Notes: a model not told the origin generated them from the sequence alone. A stretch of 64,000 nt of DNA from Hymenobacter metallilatus (GCF_003944705.1 NZ_RWIS01000013.1:62001-126000); one strand, 5' to 3'; positions 6,968 to 16,430 are shown, counted from the first letter of the stretch. Program-made: numbers and translations.

Positions 6968-8803
6968 CTACGGCTGCAATGCCAGCAGCTTTTCCCGCAC
7001 GTCCTTGTCCTCGGGATACAGCCGCAACGCCTGCTGATAGGCTTCAATGGCTTGCGTCTTGTTGCCCAGGCGGGCGTACAGGTCGCCCCAGCGGGCAAAC
7101 ACCACGGCCGACTGCGGAAACTGCTCCCGAGCCAGCGTAAGCAGGCCCTCGGCGGCGGATAGGTTGGCGGGGCGGGCGTTGAGCAGGTCGTAGGCCATGT
7201 AGGTGAGCTGGTACTCGTTGAGGCGGAGCAGCCGGTAGCCGGCCACCGCCTCCGCAATGCGGCCCCGGCGCAGCAGCTCGCCGGGCAGCAGGTTTTCGGG
7301 GGCGAGGCGGGGCAGCAGCTGGTTGGTTTCCAGAATCCGCAGGCTGGCTACCTGCCCGGCCGCGTTGCGCGTGAACACGCCGCGCATGGCGTAGTCGGTA
7401 AACGCCACCGTGTCAGAGGCTACGGGGTAGGCCAGGATTTCGGCCCCGTCGTTGATGTTTTCCACCAAATGTCCGGCCTCCCGCCGGAACGTCACAACTT
7501 CATCGGGGCCGCGCTGGTAGCGGCCGGCGTAGGCGTCCAGGGCGGCGGGGGCCACGGCCAGGGGGCGGATGGGCTCGGGCAGGAAGGCCGGCCAGCCGTA
7601 TACGGCGGCCACGGCCCGGCGCAGCTCCTTGCCCAGCTCCGAAGCCCCGTTGTTGTTGTTCATCATGATTACCACCCCGTTGCCGCCCGTCACGCTGCCG
7701 AGGGCGTAGGCCAGAAAGCCGGCATTCACGCCCGTGTGCTCGAAGTAGCGGCTGCCGGTGTCGGTGCGGTCGGCGCGTTGCAGCAGGAAGGCCCCCAGCC
7801 CCATCTGCTCCCGGTAGGTGCCCTGCGAGACGTCGGCCGCTGGCGTGAGCATGGCTTGGGCCGAGGCCTGGGTGAGTACCCGCCCCCGGCCCCGGTAGGC
7901 TTCCTGCACTTCCAGCACAAACCGGGCAACGTCGGTGGGCGTGGCGTAGAGGCCGGCCGGGGCCTGCTGCGGGTACACGTAGGGCACGCCCTTAAACCAG
8001 CTGTTTTCGGAATACGCCCAGGCGGCGCGGGCGGCCAGGGCCGGCGGCAAGGGCTGGGCAAACGTGGCGCTGCGCATCTTTAAGGGTCGAAACAGGGCCT
8101 CATCGGTGAGGGTAGCGAAGTCCTGGCCGGTGGCGTCCATCATGGCCAGCTGGGCCACCAGGTAGCCCCCGCCCGAGTACTGAAAGCCCGTGCCCGGCAC
8201 CTTGTTCACCACCACCGCCCGGCTTTCGGCCTGGGGCTGCCCGCTGAGGATGTCCACCACCGACGGCAGCGGCCCTTTCCCGGGTACAAACCCGAAGTAC
8301 GCCGACTGACTGGTGCCGCCCTGGTGGCTCAGCAGCCGCCGCAGCGTTACGGGCTGCTGGCGGGTGAAGTCGTTTTCGGCGAGCCACCACGACTTTAGGT
8401 GGGTGTTGATGGGCGCGTCCAGCGTCAGCTTGCCGGCCTGCACCAGCTGCAACGCCGCCCCGGCCGCTACGAGCTTGGAAATGGAGCCCGCCGAAAACAG
8501 CGTGGCCGGCGTCACCGGAATGCGCTTTGTGGTATCGGCCCAGCCGTAGGCCTTCACCCACTCCACTCGGTAGTTATGGATAACGGCAATGCTCAGTCCG
8601 GGCACGCGGTGGTGCTTCATGCGTTCCAGCAGGTTCCAACCCGGCAGGCCGGCCACCGGCACGTAGGGCATCAGGCTGTTTTCCACGGCCCGGATGCGGG
8701 CAGGCACCGAGGCGGGCAAGGGCGTGGCGGCGGGGGCTTGGGCGAAACCTGGAGCGGAGCCCAGGGTGCTCAGCAGGAGCGGCAGCAGTACAAGCAGGCG
8801 CAT
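6968..8803 (-). CDS. Serine hydrolase (class C beta-lactamase/D-Ala-D-Ala peptidase fold) with C-terminal TPRs
   Basis: This 611-residue exported protein has a signal peptide ending near GFAQA (residue 22). The beta-lactamase-fold domain spans roughly 55-400, with catalytic SISK (Ser107, Lys110), the YSG triad element (Tyr209-Gly211) and an EHTGVNAGF segment in the position of the third motif. A further beta-rich segment follows, and residues about 520-611 form TPR-like helices such as QAIEAYQQALRLYPED. The fold covers esterases, D-aminopeptidases and penicillin-binding proteins, so the substrate is open; envelope or peptide hydrolysis is likely. It follows the AraC-type regulator gene by 30 bp on the same strand and has its own -7 element TAGGTTTG (8829-8836). 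Confidence 0.8.
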   Translation of the reverse strand: MRLLVLLPLLLSTLGSAPGFAQAPAATPLPASVPARIRAVENSLMPYVPVAGLPGWNLLERMKHHRVPGLSIAVIHNYRVEWVKAYGWADTTKRIPVTPATLFSAGSISKLVAAGAALQLVQAGKLTLDAPINTHLKSWWLAENDFTRQQPVTLRRLLSHQGGTSQSAYFGFVPGKGPLPSVVDILSGQPQAESRAVVVNKVPGTGFQYSGGGYLVAQLAMMDATGQDFATLTDEALFRPLKMRSATFAQPLPPALAARAAWAYSENSWFKGVPYVYPQQAPAGLYATPTDVARFVLEVQEAYRGRGRVLTQASAQAMLTPAADVSQGTYREQMGLGAFLLQRADRTDTGSRYFEHTGVNAGFLAYALGSVTGGNGVVIMMNNNNGASELGKELRRAVAAVYGWPAFLPEPIRPLAVAPAALDAYAGRYQRGPDEVVTFRREAGHLVENINDGAEILAYPVASDTVAFTDYAMRGVFTRNAAGQVASLRILETNQLLPRLAPENLLPGELLRRGRIAEAVAGYRLLRLNEYQLTYMAYDLLNARPANLSAAEGLLTLAREQFPQSAVVFARWGDLYARLGNKTQAIEAYQQALRLYPEDKDVREKLLALQP

Positions 8804-8828
8804 AGCAGACAGGGGTTGATGACGGCAG

Positions 8829-8836
8829 CAAACCTA
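8829..8836 (-). promoter_or_regulatory. Possible -7 element for the serine hydrolase gene
   Basis: TAGGTTTG on the minus strand matches TAnnTTTG and would give a leader of about 20 nt. It overlaps the last codons of the upstream AraC-type gene. No clear -33 element was found. Confidence 0.4.
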
Positions 8837-9985
8837 GCCGGTGGCCGCCACCGAATCGTCCCGATGGGTAGCTTGGTACTTCTTTTGGTACTCTTTGGGC
8901 GTCAGGCCGGTCTTTTCCTTGAACACCCGGTTGAAGGTAGTCTTGGAATTGAAGCCCGCTTCCAGGGCCAGGGCCAGCACCGTCAGCCGGCGGGCGTCGG
9001 CCGTCAGCAGCCGGCGCTTCACCTCCTCCAGCCGGTAGCCGTTCACCAGTTCGTAAAATGACTGCCCCAGCCCGGCATTCAGCAGCTGCGACACGGCGTT
9101 GGGCGTCAGGTCCAGCAGCCCGGCCAGGCTGTCCAGGGTCAGGTCGGGGTTGCGGAAGACGTGCTCCTGCTCGAAAGCCGCCACCACCCGCGCCAGCTGC
9201 TCGGGGTTGACTGGCAGCGGTTCTTTGCCGGGAGCGGCCGGGCTCGGGGCGGCCGGCTCCACTTCCAGCCGGGCGGCTTCTGCTTCAGTCGGGGCCGCAT
9301 CAGTCAGATGCAGATCGGGCGTACCGGAATTTTTCAGCCAGCCTACCAGCGCCAGCGCATACGCCAGCACGGGCAGCACCAGGCTGGTGAGGTAGAACTT
9401 GGGCGCTCCGGCGGGCAGGTAGGCGCTATTCACCACCGGGTCGAGGGCAGCAGCCACGTAAAACAGCGCCACGCCCAGCAGCCCCGGCCGCAGCCAGCGG
9501 GCCGACCGGGGCTGCCGGCCCAGGAAGCGCAGCGCCAGCCCCGCGTACACCAGCACCGACAGCACTGCCCCGTAGTGCTCCAGGTAGCGCGTGCAGGGCT
9601 TGTGCACATTCAGCCAAAACCAGGTTTTGGTATCGAACGACTGCACCGCCAGCACCGCATAAAACAGCGCCTGCCCGGCCACCGGCCCGAAGTGCGGCCA
9701 CCGCAGCGGGCGGGCCCCGTACAGCGCCCGCACGTAGCTCAGCAGTAGCGGCCCGAAACCCCAGGAGAAAAACAGCGGCGTGAAGTACAACCACCGGCTG
9801 CGGTAATACACGCCCGAGCGGCTCAGAAAATAATCGACCACTTGCAGTGTGAGGGCCAGCAGCAGCAGCCCCAGCCACCGGTTGCCCGGCCGGCGCGGCC
9901 CTGCCAGCAGATACGCAGCCGTGCTCAGCCCCTGCACAATGCAGAACAGGTGAAACACAACGGCCAGGTCAAGATGGACGAACAT
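8834..9985 (-). CDS. AraC-family regulator with N-terminal membrane domain
   Basis: This 383-residue protein has seven or so hydrophobic helices over about residues 5-225, then an Ala/Pro/Glu-rich linker, and a C-terminal AraC double helix-turn-helix (about 275-375). The second helix-turn-helix carries FNSKTTFNRVFKEKTGLTP, and the first reads as LTLDSLAGLLDLTPNAVSQL. Such membrane-anchored AraC proteins are common in Bacteroidota and are presumed to sense envelope or extracellular signals. The ATG at 9985 starts at MFVHLDLAVVFH; the open frame extends to 10150 but through a non-conserved segment. The neighbouring serine hydrolase, 30 bp downstream, may be a target (inference). Confidence 0.85.
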   Translation of the reverse strand: MFVHLDLAVVFHLFCIVQGLSTAAYLLAGPRRPGNRWLGLLLLALTLQVVDYFLSRSGVYYRSRWLYFTPLFFSWGFGPLLLSYVRALYGARPLRWPHFGPVAGQALFYAVLAVQSFDTKTWFWLNVHKPCTRYLEHYGAVLSVLVYAGLALRFLGRQPRSARWLRPGLLGVALFYVAAALDPVVNSAYLPAGAPKFYLTSLVLPVLAYALALVGWLKNSGTPDLHLTDAAPTEAEAARLEVEPAAPSPAAPGKEPLPVNPEQLARVVAAFEQEHVFRNPDLTLDSLAGLLDLTPNAVSQLLNAGLGQSFYELVNGYRLEEVKRRLLTADARRLTVLALALEAGFNSKTTFNRVFKEKTGLTPKEYQKKYQATHRDDSVAATG

Positions 9986-10108
9986 GGGCAGCGGGCAAGT
10001 ACTCGGCAGCGGCCGGCGCGGGTTGTCAACACCACGGCGCACACCGGCCGCCAAAAGATAGACATTCTTCGCCACGCGGTGGCCCCCACACCTTAAGGAT
10101 AAGACACC

Positions 10109-10147
10109 AAAAAGCCCTGCCGGGATACTACCGCAGCAGGGCTTTTG
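10109..10147 (-). terminator. Terminator after the M23 peptidase gene
   Basis: The stem AAAGCCCTGC / GCAGGGCTTT has flanking A/T tracts and lies 26 bp beyond the stop of the minus-strand gene at 10173. Confidence 0.8.
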
Positions 10148-10172
10148 CAAAAAATGCAGGGAAGAAGCGTGT

Positions 10173-11324
10173 TTACTTGATGCGCAGCGTCCGGCCTACC
10201 CGCAGCACGGCGGTGCCGCCGTTCAGCCGACGAATCTGAGCCTGCGACACGCCGTACTTATCAGCAATTTCCGACAGCGTATCGCCGCTCCGGATCTTGT
10301 GCGACACAATGCGCCGGGCCTGCGTAGGCTTGGCAGCACTACTTCGGCTGCTACTGCCACTGCTACTACCTGCCCCCGGCACGCTGCCGCCCCGGTACTT
10401 CAACGACTTGCTGTAGTAAGCAAACAGGCCCGAGGTTATCTGGAAATTATCCTTGATCAGCCGGTAGTCAGGAAAGTCGTACATCTGCTCCGGGTCGATG
10501 GGGTTGCCTTCGTAACGCACCTCAAAGTGCAGATGGGAGCCGCTGCTGCGGCCCGTGCTGCCGCCCCGCCCAATCAGCTCCCCGGCCTTTACAAACGTGC
10601 CCGGCGTCACCAGAGACTTCTGCAAGTGGCCGTACAGGGTTTCAATGCCGTTGTAGTGGCGCACCATGATGTAGTTACCGTAGCCCGAGCCGTCCCACTT
10701 CACAATGCGTACTACCCCATCAAAGGCCGCTTTCACAGAGTCTCCGGTTTCCAGGTCCAGGTCCACGCCGTAGTGCCAGCGGTACCCTCGGAAGCCGAAG
10801 TCGGAAGTCAGGGGCGTTTTGGCTAGGGGCATTCTGGCGTAGCGCTGCCGCTCCGGCTCCGTCAGCTTCAGGTTCAGCGTATCCTTAATACGGCGTCCAT
10901 CTACGCGGTAGGGGTTGATGTTGTGCGTATCCCAGATGGCGTAGTAGCCCGCCACCTTAATCCAGGAAGAGTCAATTTTTACCTGCTCCGATACCTCCAC
11001 AATTTCCTGGCCGCCCTCATCAAGGGTAGTGGTATCCTCGCTTACGATAGACAGCTTTTTAGCTGGATTAAAGAAGATGGATTTGGCCGCATCAGAATTT
11101 TCCTCGGGCAGCTCCTCCGTTTCAATCAGAATAGTAGTATCGGGCCGCACGTAGCGGATGGTGGGAGTTTTGATGCGGAAAAAATCCTTCCGCTTGCCAG
11201 CCGATCCGGCTTTTGCCTTCGGCTCCGGTGCCTTACGCCGCTGGGCCAGCAGCTGGCCGGGCAAGCTCAGAAACAGCCCGATCAGTAGCAGCGGCAGCAG
11301 CCAATGTTTAACTAAATGCAGCAA
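10173..11324 (-). CDS. M23 (LytM-type) metallopeptidase with LysM domain
   Basis: The mature protein has an N-terminal region of about 150 residues of unknown fold and an M23 peptidase domain (HYGVDLDLETGD and HLHFEVRYEG zinc-site motifs) in roughly residues 180-300. A Ser-rich linker leads to a C-terminal LysM domain (IRSGDTLSEIADKYGVS to the end). It is expected to bind and cut, or regulate cutting of, peptidoglycan in the periplasm. The start is uncertain: I chose TTG at 11324, which gives the signal peptide MLHLVKHWLLPLLLIGLFLS. An ATG at 11426 is in frame, but its extra 34 codons are encoded by a simple repeat (11332-11447) and look spurious. Confidence 0.82.
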   Translation of the reverse strand: MLHLVKHWLLPLLLIGLFLSLPGQLLAQRRKAPEPKAKAGSAGKRKDFFRIKTPTIRYVRPDTTILIETEELPEENSDAAKSIFFNPAKKLSIVSEDTTTLDEGGQEIVEVSEQVKIDSSWIKVAGYYAIWDTHNINPYRVDGRRIKDTLNLKLTEPERQRYARMPLAKTPLTSDFGFRGYRWHYGVDLDLETGDSVKAAFDGVVRIVKWDGSGYGNYIMVRHYNGIETLYGHLQKSLVTPGTFVKAGELIGRGGSTGRSSGSHLHFEVRYEGNPIDPEQMYDFPDYRLIKDNFQITSGLFAYYSKSLKYRGGSVPGAGSSSGSSSRSSAAKPTQARRIVSHKIRSGDTLSEIADKYGVSQAQIRRLNGGTAVLRVGRTLRIK

Positions 11325-11331
11325 GAGCGAA

Positions 11332-11447
11332 AATGGTGAAATGGTGAAATGGTGAGTGGGTGAGTAATGAAATAGTGCAGTAACGTCCGGCGGGCCTGTT
11401 TCGCGCAGGGCCAGCGAAAAACTCATTATTTCACCACTCACCACCTC
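11332..11447. repeat. Inverted pair of octamer repeats (GGTGAAAT type)
   Basis: On the plus strand the left arm reads GGTGAAAT, GGTGAAAT, GGTGAGTG, GGTGAGTA (about 11335-11366). The right arm (about 11421-11447) reads ATTATTTCACCACTCACCAC, its imperfect complement. The right arm ends 3 bp short of the trxB stop codon, and the left arm abuts the start of the M23 peptidase gene. Confidence 0.75.
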
Positions 11448-11449
11448 CC

Positions 11450-12397
11450 CTAATGGTCCCCCAACGCGGCCAGGTACCGCTCAGCATCCAGGGCAGCCAT
11501 GCAGCCGGAACCGGCCGCCGTCACGGCCTGGCGGTAAGTGTAGTCCTGTACATCCCCGCAGGCAAACACCCCATCCACGTTGGTTTTAGCCGTGCCGGGA
11601 ATGGTTTTCAGGTAGCCCTGCTCATCGTGGTGCAGATAAGGCTGGAATATTTTGGAGTTGGGCTCGTGCCCAATGGCCACAAAGAATCCTTCAATGGCCA
11701 AGTCGCGCGTAGTACCATCCAGCACGTTTTTCACGCGGGCACCGTCCACGGCGTGCTCACCCAGAATTTCGTCCGTCACCGTGTTCCACAACACTTCAAT
11801 CTTGGGGTTGTCCAGCACCCGCTTCTGCATGATTTTCGAGGCGCGCATCTCGCCTTTGCGCACAATCATGTACACCTTGTTGCAAAGGTTCGCCAGATAG
11901 GTAGCCTCCTCGGCGGCCGTGTCGCCGGCGCCTACAATGGCTACATCCTTACCCCGGTAAAAGAATCCGTCGCACACGGCGCAGGCCGAAACGCCCGAGC
12001 CGTTCAGGCGCTGTTCCGAGGGCAGGCCCAGCCACTTGGCCGAGGCGCCGGTGGCAATAATAATGGTGTCGGCCGTCAGCTCCAGGTGTTCATCAATCGT
12101 GACCCGGTGTGGGTGGCCCGAAAAGTCTACCGCCGTGGCAATACCATAGCGAATGTCGGTGCCGAAGCGGGCGGCCTGTTTCTTCAGGTCCTCCATCATT
12201 TCCGGCCCCATAATCCCGTCGGGGTAGCCCGGAAAATTTTCTACATCATTGGTGATGGTGAGTTGCCCCCCGGGCTGCAAACCCTGGTACATCACCGGCT
12301 TGAGGTTGGCACGGGCCGCATAAATGGCCGCCGTGTACCCCGCGGGGCCGGACCCGATAATCAGACACTTAATGTGTTCTGGAGAGGGAGTTGTCAT
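11450..12397 (-). CDS. trxB: Thioredoxin-disulfide reductase
   Basis: This 315-residue FAD/NADPH enzyme reduces thioredoxin in the cytoplasm. It shows the FAD-binding IIGSGPAGYTAA (13-24), the redox pair CAVC (Cys139, Cys142), the NADPH-binding VAIVGAGDTAAEEA and the C-terminal FACGDVQDYTYRQA FAD motif. The length is normal for low-molecular-weight TrxB. The ATG at 12397 begins MTTPSPEHIKCLIIG; the frame extends to 12472 without conservation. A -7 element lies at 12454-12461, and a perfect 14-bp palindrome at 12410-12423 sits between it and the start. No thioredoxin gene is adjacent. Confidence 0.93.
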   Translation of the reverse strand: MTTPSPEHIKCLIIGSGPAGYTAAIYAARANLKPVMYQGLQPGGQLTITNDVENFPGYPDGIMGPEMMEDLKKQAARFGTDIRYGIATAVDFSGHPHRVTIDEHLELTADTIIIATGASAKWLGLPSEQRLNGSGVSACAVCDGFFYRGKDVAIVGAGDTAAEEATYLANLCNKVYMIVRKGEMRASKIMQKRVLDNPKIEVLWNTVTDEILGEHAVDGARVKNVLDGTTRDLAIEGFFVAIGHEPNSKIFQPYLHHDEQGYLKTIPGTAKTNVDGVFACGDVQDYTYRQAVTAAGSGCMAALDAERYLAALGDH

Positions 12398-12409
12398 ACA
12401 GAGAATGTG

Positions 12410-12423
12410 GCGGAAGCTTCCGC
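12410..12423. promoter_or_regulatory. 14-bp perfect palindrome in the trxB leader
   Basis: GCGGAAGCTTCCGC lies 12 bp upstream of the trxB start and downstream of its predicted -7 element. It may be an operator or a short RNA hairpin. No regulator is known from the sequence. Confidence 0.35.
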
Positions 12424-12453
12424 TTGCGCTGTAAAGAGAATGAAGAAGGGATG

Positions 12454-12461
12454 CAAAGGTA
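12454..12461 (-). promoter_or_regulatory. Possible -7 element for trxB
   Basis: TACCTTTG on the minus strand is an exact TAnnTTTG match, about 57 bp upstream of the trxB start. The -33 TTG is not clear. Confidence 0.45.
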
Positions 12462-12513
12462 AGCAGGCGCACAAAACGGAGTTTGCTGCACCGTCGTGCT
12501 ACCTATTGTCATC

Positions 12514-12646
12514 TGTCATCCTGAGCATGTCGCGTATCAAGCGAGGACGAAGGACCTTAGCACATCAGGATTGCTATCGAACGGTCTGTTCTTACATGAC
12601 AAGATCTTTCGTCCTCGCTTGATACGCGACATGCTCGGGATGACAG
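12514..12646. repeat. REP/BIME-like inverted repeat, type C (GTCATCCTGAGC)
   Basis: Arms of about 45 bp begin TGTCATCCTGAGCATGTCGC and end GCGACATGCTCGGGATGACA; both contain GTATCAAGCGAGGACGAA or its complement. The spacer is about 45 bp. A related element is at 53005-53110. It fills the gap between trxB and rpoD. Confidence 0.85.
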
Positions 12647-12675
12647 GGCGGTACAGGAAGCCCACGCTACAACAA

Positions 12676-12706
12676 AAAACCCCAACCAATGGTCAGGGTT
12701 TTCTGC
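12676..12706 (-). terminator. Probable terminator after rpoD
   Basis: An imperfect hairpin (AAACCC..ACCA / TGGT..GGGTTT, two internal mismatches) is followed on the minus strand by TTTTTTG. It lies 17 bp beyond the rpoD stop. Confidence 0.6.
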
Positions 12707-12722
12707 GGCGGGGTAAAGTTGC

Positions 12723-13586
12723 TTACCCCAGATAGGGTTTCAGGGCCTTGCTGCGCGAGGTATGGCGCAAACGACGGATGGCTTTTTCCTTGATCTGTCG
12801 CACCCGCTCCCGGGTCAGGTTGAACTTCTCCCCAATTTCTTCCAGCGTGAGGGAGTGTTCCCCGTTCAGGCCGAAATAGAGGGTAATCACGTCGGCCTCC
12901 CGCTTGGTGAGCGTGCTCAAGGCGCGCTGCACCTCCTTGCGGAGCGAGTCATTCATCAGGCCGGTGTCGGGCGATTCTTCGTCCTCATTTTCGAGCACGT
13001 CGAGCAGGCGGTTTTCTTCGCCCTGCACGAACGGCGCGTCCACGGATACGTGGCGACCCGAAATCTTCAGAGTATCCACTACTTCCGAAGTGGTCAGTTC
13101 CAGTACTTCGGCAATTTCTTCGGGCGAGGGCTCCCGCTCAAATTTTTGCTCCAGTTCCGAGAACGACTTGCTGATTTTGTTCAGCGAACCAACCCGGTTC
13201 AAGGGCAGGCGCACAATGCGCGACTGCTCGGCCAACGCCTGCAGAATCGACTGGCGAATCCACCATACGGCGTAGGAAATGAATTTAAACCCCCGGGTTT
13301 CGTCAAAACGCTTGGCGGCTTTAATCAAGCCAAGGTTGCCCTCGTTAATCAAATCGCCTAGGCTCAGGCCCTGGTTCTGGTACTGCTTGGCCACCGACAC
13401 CACGAAGCGCAGGTTGGCTTTGGTGAGTTTTTCCAGCGCTTGCTGGTCACCTTCTTTGATGCGTTGCGCCAGCGTCACCTCCTCATCGGGGGTTAGCAGA
13501 TCCACCTTGCCAATCTCCTGGAGGTATTTATCCAGCGACTGACTTTCGCGGTTGGTGATCTGCTTGCTGATTTTTAACTGTCTCAT
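12723..13586 (-). CDS. rpoD: Housekeeping sigma factor RpoD/SigA
   Basis: This 287-residue primary sigma factor lacks region 1.1, as is normal for Bacteroidota. Seen are region 1.2 ([20 protein letters not shown], 17-36), region 2 with [20 protein letters not shown] and [14 protein letters not shown], region 3, and region 4.2 with [20 protein letters not shown] near residue 246. It recognises the TTG / TAnnTTTG promoters also seen in this window. It starts at the ATG at 13586. It is followed by a weak terminator and a REP element. Confidence 0.96.
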   Translation of the reverse strand: MRQLKISKQITNRESQSLDKYLQEIGKVDLLTPDEEVTLAQRIKEGDQQALEKLTKANLRFVVSVAKQYQNQGLSLGDLINEGNLGLIKAAKRFDETRGFKFISYAVWWIRQSILQALAEQSRIVRLPLNRVGSLNKISKSFSELEQKFEREPSPEEIAEVLELTTSEVVDTLKISGRHVSVDAPFVQGEENRLLDVLENEDEESPDTGLMNDSLRKEVQRALSTLTKREADVITLYFGLNGEHSLTLEEIGEKFNLTRERVRQIKEKAIRRLRHTSRSKALKPYLG

Positions 13587-13660
13587 TGCGGGCGCGAGAG
13601 AAATGAAGTGTTGAGGCTACTAACGTCGTGTTTGCTCCGATATACGGAGGATACCCAAAC

Positions 13661-13701
13661 GCGGGTACCGGCTCGATTGTGTGCAACACGCCGGTACCCG
13701 C
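13661..13701. other. Long GC-rich hairpin between pnp and rpoD
   Basis: The perfect 11-bp stem GCGGGTACCGG / CCGGTACCCGC with a 19-nt loop lies 21 bp after the pnp stop on the minus strand. There is no clear T-tract, so it may be an mRNA 3'-end stabiliser or a weak terminator. Confidence 0.5.
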
Positions 13702-13721
13702 GAAAGTTCGGGAAGGCCTGC

Positions 13722-15881
13722 TTACGCAGCGCCGTTGGAGTCGGCAGCCCGTTCGGGCTTGGGCAGCAGCACCTTGCGCGACAAGCGGTATTTGCCCGTT
13801 TTCTTGTCGATATCGAGCAGCTTCACGTCAATTTCCTGTCCTACTTCCAGTACCCCTTCCAAGGCTGCCAAGCGTTCATGCGACACCTCCGAAATGTGCA
13901 ACAAACCATCTTTGCCGGGCATAATTTCCACGAAGGCACCGTAGGGCTGAATGCTGCGCACTTTGCCTTTGTAGGTTGCTCCTACTTCCGGCACGGCCGC
14001 AATGGCCTGGATACGGCTGATAGCCGCCTGCATATCCTCCTGGTTGGAGGCGTAGATGCTTACGTGGCCTTTCTCGTCTTTCTCCTCGATGATAACCGTA
14101 GCGTTGGTATCCTTCTGGATCTGCTGAATTACTTTACCGCCTGGCCCGATTACGGCCCCAATGAACTCCTTGTCGATCAGCATTTTGTGCGAACGAGGAG
14201 TATGCGGCTTCAGCTCGGCAGCGGGCTGGCTGATGGTCTTGGCCATTTCGCGCAGGATGTGCAGGCGGCCTTCGCGGGCCTGGTGCAACGCCGCCGTCAT
14301 GATTTCGGCGCTCAGCCCCTGGATTTTGATGTCCATCTGGCAAGCCACGATACCTTTCTCGGTGCCGGTTACCTTGAAGTCCATGTCGCCGAGGTGGTCC
14401 TCATCGCCCAGAATGTCGGAAAGCACGGCGTACTCACCCGTTTCCTTGTCCTGCACGAGGCCCATGGCAATGCCCGAAACGGCAGCACGCACCGGAATAC
14501 CGGCGTCCATCAGGGCCATTGAGCCAGCGCACACCGTAGCCATTGAGCTGGAGCCGTTCGACTCCAGGATGTCCGACACGATGCGTACGGTGTAGGGGTT
14601 CTCGTCGTCGGAAGGCATCACCTTTTTCAAGGAGCGCTGGGCCAAGTTGCCGTGGCCGATTTCGCGGCGGCCGGGGCCGCGGTTAGGCTTTACCTCACCG
14701 GTTGAGAAGGCCGGGAAGTTGTAGTGTAGCATGAACTTGCTGTAGCCCGAGGTCATGGCCGTGTCGATGATCTGCTCATCGAGCTTGGTACCCAGGGCCA
14801 CCGTGGTCAGCGACTGAGTTTCACCGCGGGTGAACAGGGCCGAGCCGTGGGCACCGGGCAGGTAGTTCACTTCGCTCCAGATCGGACGGATCTGCGTCAG
14901 GGCGCGGCCGTCGAGGCGGGTGCGCTCCTTGATCATCATGTCCCGGATAGCTTTTTTCTCGGCCGAAGAGTAATAGCGGCCGAACATCTTCATGTCCAGC
15001 TCGGGCTGCTCTTCCAGCAGCTTCTCAGTCAGGGATTTTTTTACGGCACTGAATGCTTCTTTCCGGCCGGATTTGCTGGTATTGCCCGATTTGGCAATTT
15101 CGTAAGCCTGCTGGTATACGCCTTCGTGAATACGCTTTTTGAGGTCGTCGTTTTCCTCATACTTGGGGTACTCGCGCTTCACGTGGGATTTTTCCACTTC
15201 AGCGGCCAGTTCCTGCTGTACGCGCACCTGCTCCTTAATAGCTTCGTGGGCATAGGCAATGGCTTCCACCATTTCTTCCTCGCTCACTTCGTTCATCTCG
15301 CCTTCCACCATGGCTACCGAGTCGGCCGTGGCACCCACAATCAGGTCGATGTCGGCGCGGGCAATGTCGGCAGTGAGGGGATTGATCTGCAGTTTGCCGT
15401 CGATGCGGGCCACGCGCACCTCCGAGATAGGCCCGGCGAAGGGAATGTCCGAAATCGAGAGGGCTGCCGAAGCCGCCAGCGCGGCCAGCGCGTCGGGCTG
15501 CACCGTTTTGTCGGCCGAAATCAGGGTAATCATCACCTGCACCTCGTAATGATAGTCCTTGGGGAACATCGGGCGGAGGATGCGGTCTACGAGGCGGCAC
15601 ACCAGGATTTCGTAATCCGAGAGGCGGCCTTCCCGGCGCTGGAACGAGCCGGGAATGTTGCCGGCACCCCCGAATTTCTCCTGGTAGTCAACCGACAGGG
15701 GCAGAAAATCCACGTCGCCGCGGGCGCTGGGCTGCGACACGACGGTAGCCAGCAGCATGGCGTCGCCGAGGCGCACCACTACGGCACCATCCGCGAATTT
15801 GGCCAGCTTGCCGGTTTCAATGGAAATCTGCCGCCCATCGGGCAGCGTAATGTGTTTGGTAACCGCGGTGTAATTGGGCAT
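13722..15881 (-). CDS. pnp: Polyribonucleotide nucleotidyltransferase (PNPase)
   Basis: This 719-residue phosphorolytic 3'-5' exoribonuclease is a core part of RNA decay. Two RNase PH-like domains are visible: domain 1 to about residue 215, with [16 protein letters not shown] and [15 protein letters not shown]; domain 2 about 315-550, with [15 protein letters not shown] and [16 protein letters not shown] helical linker lies between them. A KH domain ([15 protein letters not shown] near 580) and an S1 domain ([15 protein letters not shown] near 640) follow. It starts at the ATG at 15881, and full length is normal. It is followed on the same strand by rpoD after a GC-rich hairpin and preceded by rpsO, a common pairing. 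Confidence 0.96.
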   Translation of the reverse strand: MPNYTAVTKHITLPDGRQISIETGKLAKFADGAVVVRLGDAMLLATVVSQPSARGDVDFLPLSVDYQEKFGGAGNIPGSFQRREGRLSDYEILVCRLVDRILRPMFPKDYHYEVQVMITLISADKTVQPDALAALAASAALSISDIPFAGPISEVRVARIDGKLQINPLTADIARADIDLIVGATADSVAMVEGEMNEVSEEEMVEAIAYAHEAIKEQVRVQQELAAEVEKSHVKREYPKYEENDDLKKRIHEGVYQQAYEIAKSGNTSKSGRKEAFSAVKKSLTEKLLEEQPELDMKMFGRYYSSAEKKAIRDMMIKERTRLDGRALTQIRPIWSEVNYLPGAHGSALFTRGETQSLTTVALGTKLDEQIIDTAMTSGYSKFMLHYNFPAFSTGEVKPNRGPGRREIGHGNLAQRSLKKVMPSDDENPYTVRIVSDILESNGSSSMATVCAGSMALMDAGIPVRAAVSGIAMGLVQDKETGEYAVLSDILGDEDHLGDMDFKVTGTEKGIVACQMDIKIQGLSAEIMTAALHQAREGRLHILREMAKTISQPAAELKPHTPRSHKMLIDKEFIGAVIGPGGKVIQQIQKDTNATVIIEEKDEKGHVSIYASNQEDMQAAISRIQAIAAVPEVGATYKGKVRSIQPYGAFVEIMPGKDGLLHISEVSHERLAALEGVLEVGQEIDVKLLDIDKKTGKYRLSRKVLLPKPERAADSNGAA

Positions 15882-16025
15882 CTGAGAGGGTTGCTTTTAG
15901 AAAGCGTGCAGCGGGCGAGCAGCCGTAAAACCGAGGCCGGCAGTGACTTCGGTTTGCTCTGATAAGTGGAGTTGTACGGGGGAGTAAACAACGAAACCGG
16001 CAGAATAATGCGGCCGGCTTCGGAC

Positions 16026-16072
16026 AAAAAAAGAGCAGGGAACTTCCCGTGTCGGAAAGCTCCCTGCTCCGG
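16026..16072 (-). terminator. Terminator after rpsO
   Basis: The stem GAGCAGGGA(ACTTCC) / (GGAAAGC)TCCCTGCTC, with an extended imperfect upper part, is followed on the minus strand by TTTTTTT. It lies 9 bp beyond the rpsO stop. Confidence 0.85.
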
Positions 16073-16081
16073 ACCGTGGGC

Positions 16082-16357
16082 TTACTTACGAATGCCCAGC
16101 TCCTTGATGATGGCGCGGTAGCGGTTGATGTCGCGGTGCTGGAGGTAGTCCAGCATCCGACGGCGCTTACCAACGAGCTTCAGCAGACCCAGACGGGTCG
16201 AGTAGTCCTTCTTGTTCACCTTCAGGTGCTCGGTCAGGTGCGAAATGCGGTGCGTGAACAGCGCAATCTGCGACTCGGCCGAACCGGTGTCGTTAGCGGA
16301 CTTCTGCAGGCTGTTCTTTTCGAAAATAGCCTGTTTTGCTTCAGTAGTGAGTTGCAT
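16082..16357 (-). CDS. rpsO: Small ribosomal subunit protein uS15
   Basis: The 91-residue S15 binds 16S rRNA in the central domain. It shows the family pattern, including [20 protein letters not shown] (residues about 23-42), [16 protein letters not shown] and a basic KRRRMLDYL. The ATG at 16357 gives the conserved N-terminus; the frame extends to 16417 without conservation. A -7-like element (16431-16438) and a strong hairpin (16394-16429) lie upstream. Confidence 0.96.
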   Translation of the reverse strand: MQLTTEAKQAIFEKNSLQKSANDTGSAESQIALFTHRISHLTEHLKVNKKDYSTRLGLLKLVGKRRRMLDYLQHRDINRYRAIIKELGIRK

Positions 16358-16393
16358 CGGCAGATAGGTTTCCCCGTCTTGGATTAAAAATTG

Positions 16394-16429
16394 AGAAAAA
16401 GAAAAGCCACCCCGCATTTCGGGGTGGCC
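16394..16429 (-). terminator. Hairpin with T-tract between lptF-like gene and rpsO
   Basis: The perfect stem GCCACCCCG / CGGGGTGGC is followed on the minus strand by TTTTCTTTTTC. It most simply ends transcription of the upstream permease gene. It also falls at the predicted 5' end of the rpsO transcript. Confidence 0.75.
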
Positions 16430-16430
16430 G

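Noticed and set aside
14847-15962. 371-codon plus-strand frame opposite pnp
   Set aside because: Antisense shadow of pnp with unnatural composition.
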